Shown: positions 1 to 7,754, counted from the first letter of the stretch. The stretch is 26,706 bases of DNA from Bacteroidales bacterium UBA7569 (GCA_002477945.1 DLLF01000001.1:42375-69080), one strand, 5' to 3'. Notes: a model not told the origin generated them from the sequence alone. Program-made: numbers and translations.

Positions 1-288
1 ATCCCTTGCTGAATGGTTGCCGTAGAGTTGCTGTTAATCATGGTTAACAATTGGGCGTTGCCCGACATTTGCGGACAACGTTTCGGAGATACTGCTGCTT
101 TCTCTGAAGATTGGGTTGCGGATACTATGTAGTTTTTCCGGTGATTCATTTTGGTGTAGTCGGGTCTGTGGTGGGGGAAGGTCGCTACAAAATGCCACAG
201 CGCCCGTCAGGCACAATATGCCCGACAGATGCTATGAGAGGATAGACTTTGCCCGCACTGCTCTTCGCAGCCGTCAGATAAGCAAATA

Positions 289-297
289 GGGGGGGGG
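289..297. repeat. Poly-G tract of nine
   Basis: Nine consecutive G residues on the plus strand. Such tracts can cause slipped-strand length change, but no credible reading frame or promoter is attached to this one. Confidence 0.9.
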
Positions 298-524
298 TAA
301 AACTGCTGATATACAAGCAGTTATGTTGTAGCAATACACTCCGTTCATACACAGACACGTCTTTGTGCCTTCCATCGGATGGAAGACCGTCGGGAGGGTT
401 GTGAGGTATGAATATCTGCGCATGCCTAAATTGTATGCTGATTTCGTGGGCAAAGATAGTGCTTTATTTCGATATGCACAACAATACACGGCAAAATATA
501 AAGAATAGACTACGTTTTCTTAAT

Positions 525-558
525 AACAGGAGACTGCCACACCAGACAAACTCCTGTT
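525..558. repeat. Short inverted repeat
   Basis: AACAGGAG at 525-532 and CTCCTGTT at 551-558 are perfectly complementary 8-base arms around an 18-base loop. There is no T-run after either arm, so I do not call it a terminator. It could be a structured RNA fragment or a remnant of a small mobile element. Confidence 0.4.
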
Positions 559-840
559 GTTATTTATACTATGCCCCCTCGCGCAACCGCTGCTTGCAAG
601 GGAGACGGTTGGAGGGCGGGCGACGGCAAACACTACGGAGTTCTACTCCGCCCACCGAGCGTCTTATCCCGCCAAGTCTCGAACGGTTATTTCGTGTCGC
701 TACGAAAGCCCCCTATTAAGCCAACGGGTCTAATAAGCCCCCCGCAGACACTCAGTGCGCAAGTACGAACCTGCCTTACGCTTCATGCCCTGCTGAGAAA
801 CAATAGGAAAAAGGGATGGAAGAGTAGATTTTTTTGATGA

Positions 841-876
841 GGGCGAAAATATGTGTATTTCCACACATTTTCGCCC
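841..876 (-). terminator. Hairpin ending the Fic/Bro-N/FISUMP operon
   Basis: GGGCGAAAAT pairs with ATTTTCGCCC, and the stem continues through GTGT/ACAC after a 2-base bulge. The hairpin lies about 60 bases beyond the stop codon of the 321-aa FISUMP gene. It has no U-tract on the minus strand: a run of T on the plus strand precedes it instead. It is therefore a factor-assisted terminator or 3'-end stabilising hairpin rather than a textbook intrinsic terminator. Confidence 0.6.
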
Positions 877-936
877 CTGTTGTATATAGCGGAGGATTGG
901 TTGCGCATTATGCAAGCCTACGCATTTAGCGCAAGG

Positions 937-1902
937 CTACTTCACCTCCACGCCCTGCAATGTGTACATCTTGCCACCACGCTCTATCAGCACTTGAGCG
1001 TTGCGGAAGAGTTTGCGGGCAGGGGCAGTATCTGTGGCAGAGGGGTGAGAGAGGTCTGTGCTTACGTTGGAATAGTTCTTCACAAGACGGACGGAGAGAC
1101 CGCCTTTGCAAATGAAGTTGTCCGTAGGATGGAGAGATTGATTGCAGAAATACAGGATGTATGCGGTGGATTGGTTGTTCGGTGTACTTGACCAATAGTA
1201 GCCATTCTGCTGTACGGCACTTACTTTCTGACCACGTCCACCGGCGGCAGGAAGGAACACCGCACCTGCTTCTTCCATATTGCGCCACTCTGACAGGGTG
1301 TACGTATTATCCTCCCAATGGCTGTCTGTGTTAGTGCTGTTATAGTAACCGCCCATATCTGCCAAGCCTTTCTGTGTACTCGGGGAGAAACGAGTCCCTG
1401 CAGGGAGTACCCAATCGTCAGGCAGCAGGATAACCCCATACTCATCATTCACTATGCCTAATCCCCAAAGCGCAGATGCATGGGTACGAGTGAAGAAGAG
1501 ATATGCCCATTCGGTGCTTGCCAGCGTGCGCCACGTGTCAGGGGCATCGGTGCCGATGGTGTTTGTTCCCCAATCAACAAAGGTCTGGTAGTCGTTGATA
1601 TCGGAACTTGCATTGGTCGGGTTGTCGCCTGTCCCCCAGCCGAAGAGGTCTATCTTGTCTGCAAAGACTTTGTTGCCATTGGTGTCGGTGGTGATGTTGG
1701 CAGTTCCGATATAGTCTGTCTGCCGCGTGGCAAACGACCATGTCTGCGTGGACTGCGTGTATTGCAGGTTGCCTTTGGCGAAATACACTTGTTTGCCTTC
1801 TGCAACGGAGAACCTGCCCGCGATAGCGTCAGCGGGGGCTTGTGCGCTTGCGCCTGCAATGGCAACTATTGCCAATGCGAGAGAATGTAAAATCTTTCTC
1901 AT
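937..1902 (-). CDS. Secreted FISUMP-like surface protein, single module (321 aa)
   Basis: The start is placed at the ATG reading MRKILHSLALAIV, because this gives a classical type I signal peptide (about residues 1-21) and lies 13 bases after the stop codon of the Bro-N gene. A longer frame runs back into that gene. After the signal comes one module with GRFSVAEGKQ, GNLQYTQSTQTW, DLFGWGTG, FVDWGTN, a TWRTL...EWAYL block, ILPDDWVLPAG, VFLPAAGG, YYWSST and SVRLVKN. This is the layout of FISUMP-type proteins, which are thought to adopt a C-type-lectin-like fold. The final ~45 residues form the short tail RKLFRNAQVLIERGGK...GVEVK that is shared with most other secreted proteins here. It is probably exported and cell-surface bound; the ligand is unknown. 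It is likely the last gene of the operon that starts at the Fic promoter. Its hypervariable segment (1081-1254) is less NNC-biased than those of its paralogues. Confidence 0.85.
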   Translation of the reverse strand: MRKILHSLALAIVAIAGASAQAPADAIAGRFSVAEGKQVYFAKGNLQYTQSTQTWSFATRQTDYIGTANITTDTNGNKVFADKIDLFGWGTGDNPTNASSDINDYQTFVDWGTNTIGTDAPDTWRTLASTEWAYLFFTRTHASALWGLGIVNDEYGVILLPDDWVLPAGTRFSPSTQKGLADMGGYYNSTNTDSHWEDNTYTLSEWRNMEEAGAVFLPAAGGRGQKVSAVQQNGYYWSSTPNNQSTAYILYFCNQSLHPTDNFICKGGLSVRLVKNYSNVSTDLSHPSATDTAPARKLFRNAQVLIERGGKMYTLQGVEVK

Positions 1903-1915
1903 TGTTGTATTAAAA

Positions 1916-2809
1916 TTAGTTGTTAATAGATTCGTTAGTTTTAGAGTGAGAGTCTCCGTCAAAAGGCAGTTCCTGTGCAGGGGTGTCCTCGATAGGACGG
2001 ATATAGTCGGCTGCCCGCTGCGAAGATATCACCGAGCGTCCGAGACGTTGCTCCAAGTCGGTACGGGCGTTTCGGGCGACCTCACCACCAGCCTGTGCTG
2101 TCCGTGTGGTTTGCGCGATACCCTGCGGGTTGCTCTGACGCGACAACTCCGTGGTAGCCACCTCGGCGAGGGTGTTGAGTGTCAGTTCCACATTGGTCAT
2201 ATTGTCGCGCAGGTTCTCCTTGGTCAAGCCTTTGTGGCGTTTGTATTCGCCGGTGGTCATACCGCTCCATGCTTTGGTGAGGACGTTGGTGAGCAGGGCA
2301 AAGTCTCTCTGCTCGTGTATGCCTGCCCGCTTCCATTCGTCGGTCAGTTCCTTGCGCATTTCAATGGAGCGCATGCGCTCGTTAATCCACTTGTCGGAGT
2401 AGCCCTGCCGGCGATAGTCCTCGACTGCCATTTGGAACGTAAGTTCGGGGTCGATGATTTGGTTGATACGCTGTGCTCCCACGTTGGCAAGCCACTGCTT
2501 TACCGGCTCCGCTTTCTTGGACGGAATGGATTGTATAAGGCGGAAGATACCCTCTAAATCAGCGGCTTGCACTTGGCGGTTTTTCCCGTCGGCAGCGCGC
2601 ATTCGAACAGGGGTACAAATTGTACCCCACTTCGAATCCAACTCAGGGTCACGCGCACGCATACGCTTGATATATTGTTTCACATCGGTGCTGTCCGTAA
2701 GGATTTGCACAATATCGGCAATAGAGAAATAGTACTTCTCTTCCTGCTCGTTCCACATAATGCGGACGTTCTTGTCGTCAAAGACTTGTATGACAGATTC
2801 GTTAGGCAT
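1916..2809 (-). CDS. Bro-N domain protein with DinD-like C-terminal half (297 aa)
   Basis: Residues 1 to about 110 match a Bro-N (phage antirepressor-type) domain: IQVFDDKNVRI, the YYFSIADIVQILTDS helix-turn region, KQYIKRMRARD and a FRLIQSIPSKKAEPVKQWLA stretch. The rest resembles the DNA-damage-inducible DinD family: GMTTGEYKRHKGL, ENLRDNMTNVELTLNTLAE, then a QAGGEVARNAR block. The role is presumably DNA binding or regulation linked to damage or phage; this is inferred from the families. The gene starts 55 bases after the 594-aa FISUMP stop and ends 13 bases before the 321-aa FISUMP start. No promoter of its own is visible, only a perfect palindrome upstream (2828-2847), so read-through from the Fic unit is likely. 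A nearly identical but internally deleted copy lies at 9480-9791. Confidence 0.85.
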   Translation of the reverse strand: MPNESVIQVFDDKNVRIMWNEQEEKYYFSIADIVQILTDSTDVKQYIKRMRARDPELDSKWGTICTPVRMRAADGKNRQVQAADLEGIFRLIQSIPSKKAEPVKQWLANVGAQRINQIIDPELTFQMAVEDYRRQGYSDKWINERMRSIEMRKELTDEWKRAGIHEQRDFALLTNVLTKAWSGMTTGEYKRHKGLTKENLRDNMTNVELTLNTLAEVATTELSRQSNPQGIAQTTRTAQAGGEVARNARTDLEQRLGRSVISSQRAADYIRPIEDTPAQELPFDGDSHSKTNESINN

Positions 2810-2827
2810 AAGACTATTTTATTATTC

Positions 2828-2847
2828 ATGCGGTTAATAAACCGCAT
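2828..2847. promoter_or_regulatory. Perfect palindrome upstream of Bro-N gene
   Basis: ATGCGGTT-AATA-AACCGCAT has 8-bp arms and a 4-base loop, and sits between a FISUMP stop codon and the Bro-N start. The same 20 bases occur at 9810-9829, and a one-mismatch version lies in front of the Fic gene (5860-5879). Bro-N proteins are often regulators, so an operator is plausible. It could also be an RNA processing or attenuation hairpin. Confidence 0.75.
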
Positions 2848-2864
2848 AATTATAAGAAACCAAC

Positions 2865-4649
2865 TTATTTCACCTCCGTGCCGGTGAGGGTGTAGGTCTT
2901 GCCGTTGCGCTCTATCAGCACTTGCCCGTTGCGGAGGAGTTTGCGGGCGGGGGCGGTATCTGCGGCAGAGGGGTGAGAGAGGTCTGTGCTTACGTTGGAA
3001 TAGTTCTTCACAAGGCGGACGGAATAACCATCTCCACAAGCATTACCAATAGTTGATGTCCAAAGAGAAGCAACATATGCACTATAATCAGTCAGCCAGA
3101 AACGCAAATTGTAGGCGTCCATATAACCATGCTCCCTCTCATCTCTATAAGAACTCGACCAATAATAGCCTGTATAAGCACCATGATCATCCATCACAGC
3201 CACATTAGTACGATAGCCAGCGTCAGGGAGGAAAACCGCACCCGCAGCCTCCATCTTCAGCCAATCGGCGAGAGTGTAAACATTGCGGGTAGAGAAATCA
3301 TAGTTGTCAGCCTGATAATAGCCATATCCGTCGTATTTCAGACCATGCTCTGTACTCGGAGTAAAAGTAACTCCCTGTGATGTGGTCCAACCGTCGGGCA
3401 ATATGACAACTCCCGTGATGTCGCCAACCGTGGTGAAGCCAAAGAGTTGGTCGGCATCGGTGCGGGAGCAGAACAGGTACGTCCACTCGCTTTCTGACAA
3501 TGTGCGCCACGTACCGGCAGGCTCGCCGTTGATGATATTGGTACCCCAATCCACGAAGTCGCCACAATAATCTTCGCAGTCGTAGTCCCAGCCTACTGTC
3601 ACGCCAAAGGGCGTTTTGGGGTTGTTGCTGCTCCATGCAAAGAGGTCTATTGAGTCGGCAAGGGCACCCTCGAAGGTAATGTTTGCATTGCCGATATAGT
3701 CGTATTGGTGTGGCGCGAAACGCCATACTCCTTTGCGGAGATGATGCCACAGATTGCCCTGCGAGAACGTTACTTGCCTGCCTTGGGCTACTGTGAACGG
3801 TTTGGGTACAAACGCTGCACAGTCCTGTACGAGGCGGACAGAGAAAGCATTGCTGCGTTGGTTGTAACTGTCGGAAATGAGGTATTGGCTGTTAAAATAC
3901 AGATAGGAAACAAGGCTGTCGGCAGACGTAGTGCTTGACCAGTAATTGCCGGCAATCTGCATCCGGTTGATGTCTGTCCGATAACGGCTGCCTGCAGCAG
4001 GGAGGAAGACAGCACCCGCAGCCTCCATACTCAGCCAGTCGGCAGGCGTATAGGTGTTGTGGGTATAGTTATCGCCATTGTTATTGGAATAGAAGCATCC
4101 GCTCTTGGTCAGCCCTTTTGCAGTGCTTGGGGTGAAAGCGATTCCTGCGGGGAGTACCCAGTCATCGGGGAGAATGACAAGTCCCTCGGTGCTACCGACC
4201 GTGGCGAAACCAAAGAGTTGGTCTGCATCGGTGCGGGTACAGAACAGGTACTTCCACTCGGCTTTCGACAGCGTCCGCCACGTGTAGGCGGTACCGGTGC
4301 CGACAGCGTTCGTCCCCCAATCGTTGAACTTGGGATAGTTGTGGATGTTGGTGCTTGTATCAGCGGGATTGTCGCCTGTCCCCCAGCCGAAGAGGTCTAT
4401 CTTGTCTGCAAAGACTTTGTTGCCATTGGTGTCGGTGGTGATATTGGCTTCGCCAATCATATCATACTGATGCTCTGCAAATGCCCATGCCTGTGTGCTT
4501 GGGGTGTATTGCAGGTTGCCTTTGGCGAAATATACCTGTTTGCCGTCCGAAACGGAGAACCTGCCCGCAATAGCGTCAGCGGGGGCTTGTGCGCTTGCGC
4601 CTGCAATGGCAACTATTGCCAATGCGAGAGAATGTAAAATCTTTCTCAT
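2865..4649 (-). CDS. Secreted two-module FISUMP-like surface protein (594 aa)
   Basis: It begins with the same leader as the 321-aa paralogue (MRKILHSLALAIVAIAGASA). Two homologous modules follow. Module A (about residues 24-283) carries GNLQYTPSTQAW, YDMIGEANI, DLFGWGTG, ILPDDWVLPAG, FLPAAGS, YWSSTT and SVRLVQD. Module B (about 284-548) carries KPFTVAQGRQ, GNLWHHLRKGVW, YDYIGNANI, ILPDGWTTSQG, FLPDAGY, YYWSSS and SVRLVKN. The protein ends with the shared tail RKLLRNGQVLIERNGK. It is probably exported and displayed at the outer surface as a lectin-fold binding protein; the ligand is unknown. The gene starts 42 bases after the Fic stop and presumably uses the Fic promoter. Segments 3827-4004 and 3010-3230 are the hypervariable stretches of modules A and B; the second is longer than in any paralogue. 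Confidence 0.85.
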   Translation of the reverse strand: MRKILHSLALAIVAIAGASAQAPADAIAGRFSVSDGKQVYFAKGNLQYTPSTQAWAFAEHQYDMIGEANITTDTNGNKVFADKIDLFGWGTGDNPADTSTNIHNYPKFNDWGTNAVGTGTAYTWRTLSKAEWKYLFCTRTDADQLFGFATVGSTEGLVILPDDWVLPAGIAFTPSTAKGLTKSGCFYSNNNGDNYTHNTYTPADWLSMEAAGAVFLPAAGSRYRTDINRMQIAGNYWSSTTSADSLVSYLYFNSQYLISDSYNQRSNAFSVRLVQDCAAFVPKPFTVAQGRQVTFSQGNLWHHLRKGVWRFAPHQYDYIGNANITFEGALADSIDLFAWSSNNPKTPFGVTVGWDYDCEDYCGDFVDWGTNIINGEPAGTWRTLSESEWTYLFCSRTDADQLFGFTTVGDITGVVILPDGWTTSQGVTFTPSTEHGLKYDGYGYYQADNYDFSTRNVYTLADWLKMEAAGAVFLPDAGYRTNVAVMDDHGAYTGYYWSSSYRDEREHGYMDAYNLRFWLTDYSAYVASLWTSTIGNACGDGYSVRLVKNYSNVSTDLSHPSAADTAPARKLLRNGQVLIERNGKTYTLTGTEVK

Positions 4650-4691
4650 TGTTGTATAGGATTTAGTTTGATAAATCAGTTCGTCTTGCGG

Positions 4692-5837
4692 TTAGTCCGT
4701 GTCCTTTGTAGCGGACACATTTTGCTGTTTTGTGTCCTTTGCAGCGGACACGGATACTATCCTGTACTCTACGTTGCGGGCTTGGTTGGGGAGCGGAGAC
4801 AGCAAGCCTTTGTTGACAAGGTCGTGTATGTCGCGTGCTGCCGTGTCGGGCGAGACTTTTGCCAGACGGCTCCAGTTCTTCACCGTCAGTTTGCCCTCAT
4901 AGCCGTCCAAATAGACATTGAGCATTGCCGTTTGCCGCTCTGTGAGTGCCACACCCGTATGCCGTTGCCAGAATATGGCTTTCTGCAACACGGTAGTCAC
5001 CAACTGTCCCGATGCCTCGACGGCACGCAACATACAGCCCAAGTACCACACCACCCACTCGGTGATGTCGCCTTTGCCGTGCTGTGCACGTTCCAAGACA
5101 GCATAGTAGCGTTTCTTCTCCATATTGATTTGGCGCGACATACTGAAGTAACGCCTTGCCGTGTTGTCCGCCTGTGCCAACGCCATATCCGATATGGCAC
5201 GGGCAATACGTCCGTTGCCGTCATCGAAAGGATGGATACACACAAACCACAGGTGCGCCACGGCTGACTTTACATAGTCGTGCACCGAGGTCGGAGTATT
5301 GAACCATTGCAGGAACTCCTTCATCATCAGCGGCACCTGTTCCGCTTCGGGAGCACGGTAATGCTCTTTCTCTCTGCCGAACATACCCGACACCACTGCC
5401 ATACCACCATGCCTGTACTGCGCTACATCAATGGGTATGGTGCCGCTATGTCCGGCAGGAAACAAGGCTGCGTGCCAACCGAAAAGCCGTTCATCGGTGA
5501 GCGGTTCGCCGTAGCGCATCGTGGCATCCAACATCATCTCCACAATGCCGTCCACATAGTGCGAAGGCTCTGTCTCCGAGGTAATCTGTACGCCTAACTT
5601 GCGTGCCACCGACGAACGCACTTGGTCGCTATTGAGTACCACCCCCTCTATCTCCGACGAACTGACCACATCGCGCGTGAAGGTGTCCACCGCAGCCAAC
5701 TGACGGTGGTCGAAACCGATATGCTCCAATTGCCCTATCAGGAAACCGATGGCACGGTTGATGTCAAGCAACAGAGGCTGAACAGCCGCTTCGTTCCACG
5801 TAAAATGAGGCCATTGTGATGATTCGTAGATGTACAT
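4692..5837 (-). CDS. Fic family protein with DUF4172 N-terminus and winged helix (381 aa)
   Basis: Fic proteins transfer AMP or a related group from a nucleotide to target proteins. The catalytic loop HPFDDGNGR is intact at residues 202-210, with His202 as the expected base. The motif S60-xxx-E64-G65 (within VVSSSEIEGV) matches the autoinhibitory (S/T)xxxE(G/N) helix located N-terminal to the Fic core (class II), so activity is likely self-restrained. Residues 1 to about 80 fit the DUF4172 domain, and residues ~300-365 look like a winged helix (LTERQTAMLNVY, WSRLAKVSPDTAARDIHDLV), suggesting DNA-binding autoregulation. No separate antitoxin gene adjoins. The last ~20 residues are encoded by two DNA hairpins (4699-4751) and look like a repeat-derived tail. 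It is the first gene of an operon with two FISUMP genes and the full-length Bro-N gene. Confidence 0.93.
   Translation of the reverse strand: MYIYESSQWPHFTWNEAAVQPLLLDINRAIGFLIGQLEHIGFDHRQLAAVDTFTRDVVSSSEIEGVVLNSDQVRSSVARKLGVQITSETEPSHYVDGIVEMMLDATMRYGEPLTDERLFGWHAALFPAGHSGTIPIDVAQYRHGGMAVVSGMFGREKEHYRAPEAEQVPLMMKEFLQWFNTPTSVHDYVKSAVAHLWFVCIHPFDDGNGRIARAISDMALAQADNTARRYFSMSRQINMEKKRYYAVLERAQHGKGDITEWVVWYLGCMLRAVEASGQLVTTVLQKAIFWQRHTGVALTERQTAMLNVYLDGYEGKLTVKNWSRLAKVSPDTAARDIHDLVNKGLLSPLPNQARNVEYRIVSVSAAKDTKQQNVSATKDTD
4699..4751. repeat. Two GTGTCC/GGACAC hairpins in the 3' end of the Fic gene
   Basis: GTGTCCTTTGTAGCGGACAC at 4699-4718 and the same with one change (TTTGCAGC loop) at 4732-4751. 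Each has 6-bp arms and an 8-base loop, and the copies are 33 bp apart. They are translated as a repeated VSA(A/T)KDT peptide at the Fic C-terminus, so they are both coding and structured. Confidence 0.85.
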
Positions 5838-5859
5838 TGTTCTGCCTTTTTAGTTGTTT

Positions 5860-5903
5860 ATGCGGTTAATAAGCCGCATATTTTGCGGCTAACAGACCGC
5901 AAA
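5860..5903. promoter_or_regulatory. Two palindromes between the Fic promoter and start codon
   Basis: The first (5860-5879) is ATGCGGTT-AATA-AGCCGCAT, a one-mismatch relative of the Bro-N palindrome. The second (5882-5903) is TTTGCGG-N8-CCGCAAA and overlaps the TACCTTTG box at 5900-5907. A repressor bound here would block the promoter. This fits autoregulation by the Fic winged helix or control by a Bro-N protein; both are inferences. Confidence 0.75.
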
Positions 5904-5931
5904 GGTAGTACATTCCGATGATATACGCAAA
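5900..5931 (-). promoter_or_regulatory. Bacteroidota-type promoter of the Fic operon
   Basis: On the minus strand TTTG (5928-5931), a 20-bp spacer and TACCTTTG (5900-5907) match the -33/-7 consensus of Bacteroidota housekeeping promoters. The Fic start codon lies 62 bases downstream. Confidence 0.85.
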
Positions 5932-5987
5932 CTTTTATTGTTTCAAAATACTGGTAGTAAAATCATTACGCTGTGTGAGCGGTTTTG

Positions 5988-6169
5988 TTACTTCACCTCC
6001 ACGCCCTGCAATGTGTACATCTTGCCACCACGCTCTATCAGCACTTGAGCGTTGCGGAGGATTTTGCGGGCAGGGGCGGTATCGATAGCAGCCGTGCAGC
6101 CAATGCCGGTGCCTGTTCCGCAAGAGCAATGGCAGCAAGGGCGATGGTGAGGATTGATTTCTTCTTAAT
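5988..6169 (-). pseudogene. Collapsed FISUMP gene: leader joined out of frame to tail
   Basis: In one frame the 5' part reads KKKSILTIALAAIALAEQ, a decayed signal peptide whose start codon is now ATT. In another frame the 3' part reads IDTAPARKILRNAQVLIERG and continues to GVEVK and a stop, which is the tail shared by the FISUMP proteins. The whole lectin-like module between them is gone. The remnant lies downstream of the AAA-DUF4143 gene, in the place where the other cassettes carry an intact FISUMP gene. It is best explained by an internal deletion plus decay. Confidence 0.85.
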
Positions 6170-6220
6170 GCGTTGGATTTAGTTGGCTTGATAAATTCTA
6201 ATAACAAATAAGTTATGCCG

Positions 6221-6335
6221 TTCAATCGGCATTTTTGCGGCATTTTAATCGGCATTTTTGTGGCATTTCAGTCGGTATTTTTGCGGTGTTTCAGTCGGTA
6301 CTTTTGCGGTGTTTCAGTCAGTACTTTTGCGGTAA
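6221..6335. repeat. Five 23-bp tandem repeats after the AAA-DUF4143 gene
   Basis: Five direct copies of exactly 23 bp start at 6221, 6244, 6267, 6290 and 6313, with a core of TCAGTCGGTAYTTTTGCGG. They diverge progressively from left to right and end one base short of the ATPase stop codon (6337-6339). There are no unique spacers, so this is not a CRISPR array. Function unknown; possibly a transcript-end structure, a protein-binding array or a recombination target. Confidence 0.9.
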
Positions 6336-6336
6336 A

Positions 6337-7671
6337 TCAGGCGTATTTTGCCAGTACCTTGTCCAATATATGCACGTAGTAGAACGGCACGCTGAGCAGG
6401 CGGAACGGCTTGCCTTGCGGTGTCTGCACCTCGTCCACCTGCATCGGTTGCGCCCACACACGCACGGCGGTATGGTGGTCGGTGTCGTCCATAAACAGTT
6501 GCAGCGACTTGAGGTGCGCATTATGCCCCGCTTTGACCTCAACGGGTATCACCTTTCCACGGTACATATACACGAAATCCAACTCCGCCGTGGAACTGGG
6601 CGTATTGCGCACCCAGAAGTCGCGGTGCGAGTCTGCGTCCGTCTTGCCCGACAGCAGTTCCTGCGCCACCAACTGCTCTGCCAGTTTGCCCCGCCATGTA
6701 TCCATAATGTTGTCCGAGAACATCAACTCCTGCTGTATGTTCGCCGCATAGTTGACAAGCCCTGCGTCCAGCCAAAAGAGTTTCGGCTTGCGGCGATGCT
6801 CTTGTATGGCAGGCAGTGCGTAGGTGGTTATGGGATAGGTCAGTTCCAGCAGATAGGTACGTTCCAATGTACGCAACGCCTCTCCCACCTCGCGTGCCTT
6901 GTAGTTCGACTCGGCAAAATTACCCAGTGTGATTTGCTCCGTCGAGTATGTCCAGCCGCTCTTGAGCAGCAAGCGGATAACATTCTTCATCGTATCCGTT
7001 TTGGCATATTTCTCTACGTCCTCGCTGTAACTGCGGAGCAAGGTATCATACACGTCGTGCAATGCCACTATGTCGCGGTTCTCCGCATAGCGTGCCACGG
7101 CTTCGGGCATACCGCCCACCAAAGCGAACTCCGAGAAAAGCCGCATCGTCATATCGTGCAACGCCGCATTGACAGACAGGTTCTCCACCTCTTCGCGCAA
7201 CAACTCATTCCCTGTGGCTTGCAGAAAGTCTGCAAACGAACAGGGGTTGAGCCGCATATACTGCACCCGTCCGACAGGGAACGAGATGTGCTGCTCCAGC
7301 AAGGTCAAGAGCAGCGACCCCGCAGCAATGACGTGTATCCACGGATAGTCCTCGTAGAAGTACCGCAACAACGCCACTGCATTGGGCGAGTTCTGTATCT
7401 CGTCTATGAAAAGCAGGGTTCTTTTGCTCCTGTCCATCGGGCGACGCGCCAACAGGAACACCTGCCGCACCGTATCATCGATATCATAATCGAAAAGACG
7501 TGCGTGCTCTTTGCGCTCCAGATTGAGCGGGATGAACACGTCAAACTCACGCCCCAACTCATTGACAAGGGTCGATTTCCCTACCTGCCGTGCACCGCGC
7601 AACACAAGAGGCTTACGGTGTTCGGATGCCGCCCAAAGGCGTAAATCTTCAATGGCTTTTCTCTGAAACAT
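6337..7671 (-). CDS. AAA-family ATPase with DUF4143 (444 aa)
   Basis: The N-terminal half is a P-loop ATPase: Walker A GARQVGKST at residues 26-34, Walker B LLFIDE at 86-91 and a sensor-like AAGSLL at 116-121. The C-terminal half is DUF4143, with a restriction-endonuclease-like signature: E363-LDF, then VEVKAG with E378 and K380. The length is typical of this family. The family is very common as solitary genes in Bacteroidales and its biochemical role is unsettled; a nuclease/ATPase acting on nucleic acid is the family-based guess. It has its own promoter (7708-7739), a 33-bp-period repeat upstream and 23-bp repeats directly downstream. The FISUMP partner expected next in the cassette survives only as the remnant at 5988-6169. 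Confidence 0.93.
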   Translation of the reverse strand: MFQRKAIEDLRLWAASEHRKPLVLRGARQVGKSTLVNELGREFDVFIPLNLERKEHARLFDYDIDDTVRQVFLLARRPMDRSKRTLLFIDEIQNSPNAVALLRYFYEDYPWIHVIAAGSLLLTLLEQHISFPVGRVQYMRLNPCSFADFLQATGNELLREEVENLSVNAALHDMTMRLFSEFALVGGMPEAVARYAENRDIVALHDVYDTLLRSYSEDVEKYAKTDTMKNVIRLLLKSGWTYSTEQITLGNFAESNYKAREVGEALRTLERTYLLELTYPITTYALPAIQEHRRKPKLFWLDAGLVNYAANIQQELMFSDNIMDTWRGKLAEQLVAQELLSGKTDADSHRDFWVRNTPSSTAELDFVYMYRGKVIPVEVKAGHNAHLKSLQLFMDDTDHHTAVRVWAQPMQVDEVQTPQGKPFRLLSVPFYYVHILDKVLAKYA

Positions 7672-7707
7672 AGACTGCTGTGGTTTGTCTCACCTGTTTT
7701 TATGCCG

Positions 7708-7739
7708 CAAAGGTACTGATTTTATTTGAGTTGTGCAAT
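7708..7739 (-). promoter_or_regulatory. Bacteroidota-type promoter of the AAA-DUF4143 gene
   Basis: On the minus strand ATTG (7736-7739), a 20-bp spacer and TACCTTTG (7708-7715). The ATG is 36 bases downstream. The three-copy repeat at 7755-7840 lies immediately upstream of the -33 box. Confidence 0.8.
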
Positions 7740-7754
7740 AATGGCGGTATCGGA

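Larger units (their letters stand above)
1..936. other. Leftmost region with no supported gene
   Basis: I find no convincing gene in this 936-base stretch. The open frames on both strands are short, overlap one another and have no recognisable domain or signal peptide. What can be seen is a G9 tract (289-297), a weak inverted repeat (525-558), and a strong hairpin (841-876) that probably ends the minus-strand operon to its right. The first bases repeat a phrase (ATCCCTTGCTG) that recurs near 13441 and 15120, always in non-coding or decayed sequence. An unrecognised small RNA cannot be excluded. Confidence 0.6.

Noticed and set aside
289..297. Phase-variable gene controlled by the G9 tract
   Set aside because: No credible gene or promoter surrounds the tract on either strand.
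571..837. Possible 88-aa gene or structured RNA
   Set aside because: The frame overlaps another frame of equal quality, has no domain and poor coding character. I checked for SRP RNA, RNase P and tmRNA signatures by eye and found none.
6221..6335. Possible CRISPR array
   Set aside because: The 23-bp units are contiguous with no unique spacers, they diverge gradually, and there are no cas genes. The same reasoning excludes the 7- and 11-bp arrays.
6235..7644. 469-aa plus-strand frame opposite the AAA-DUF4143 gene
   Set aside because: The minus-strand frame has intact Walker and nuclease-like motifs. The plus frame is a Cys/His/Arg-rich antisense shadow that begins in the 23-bp repeats.
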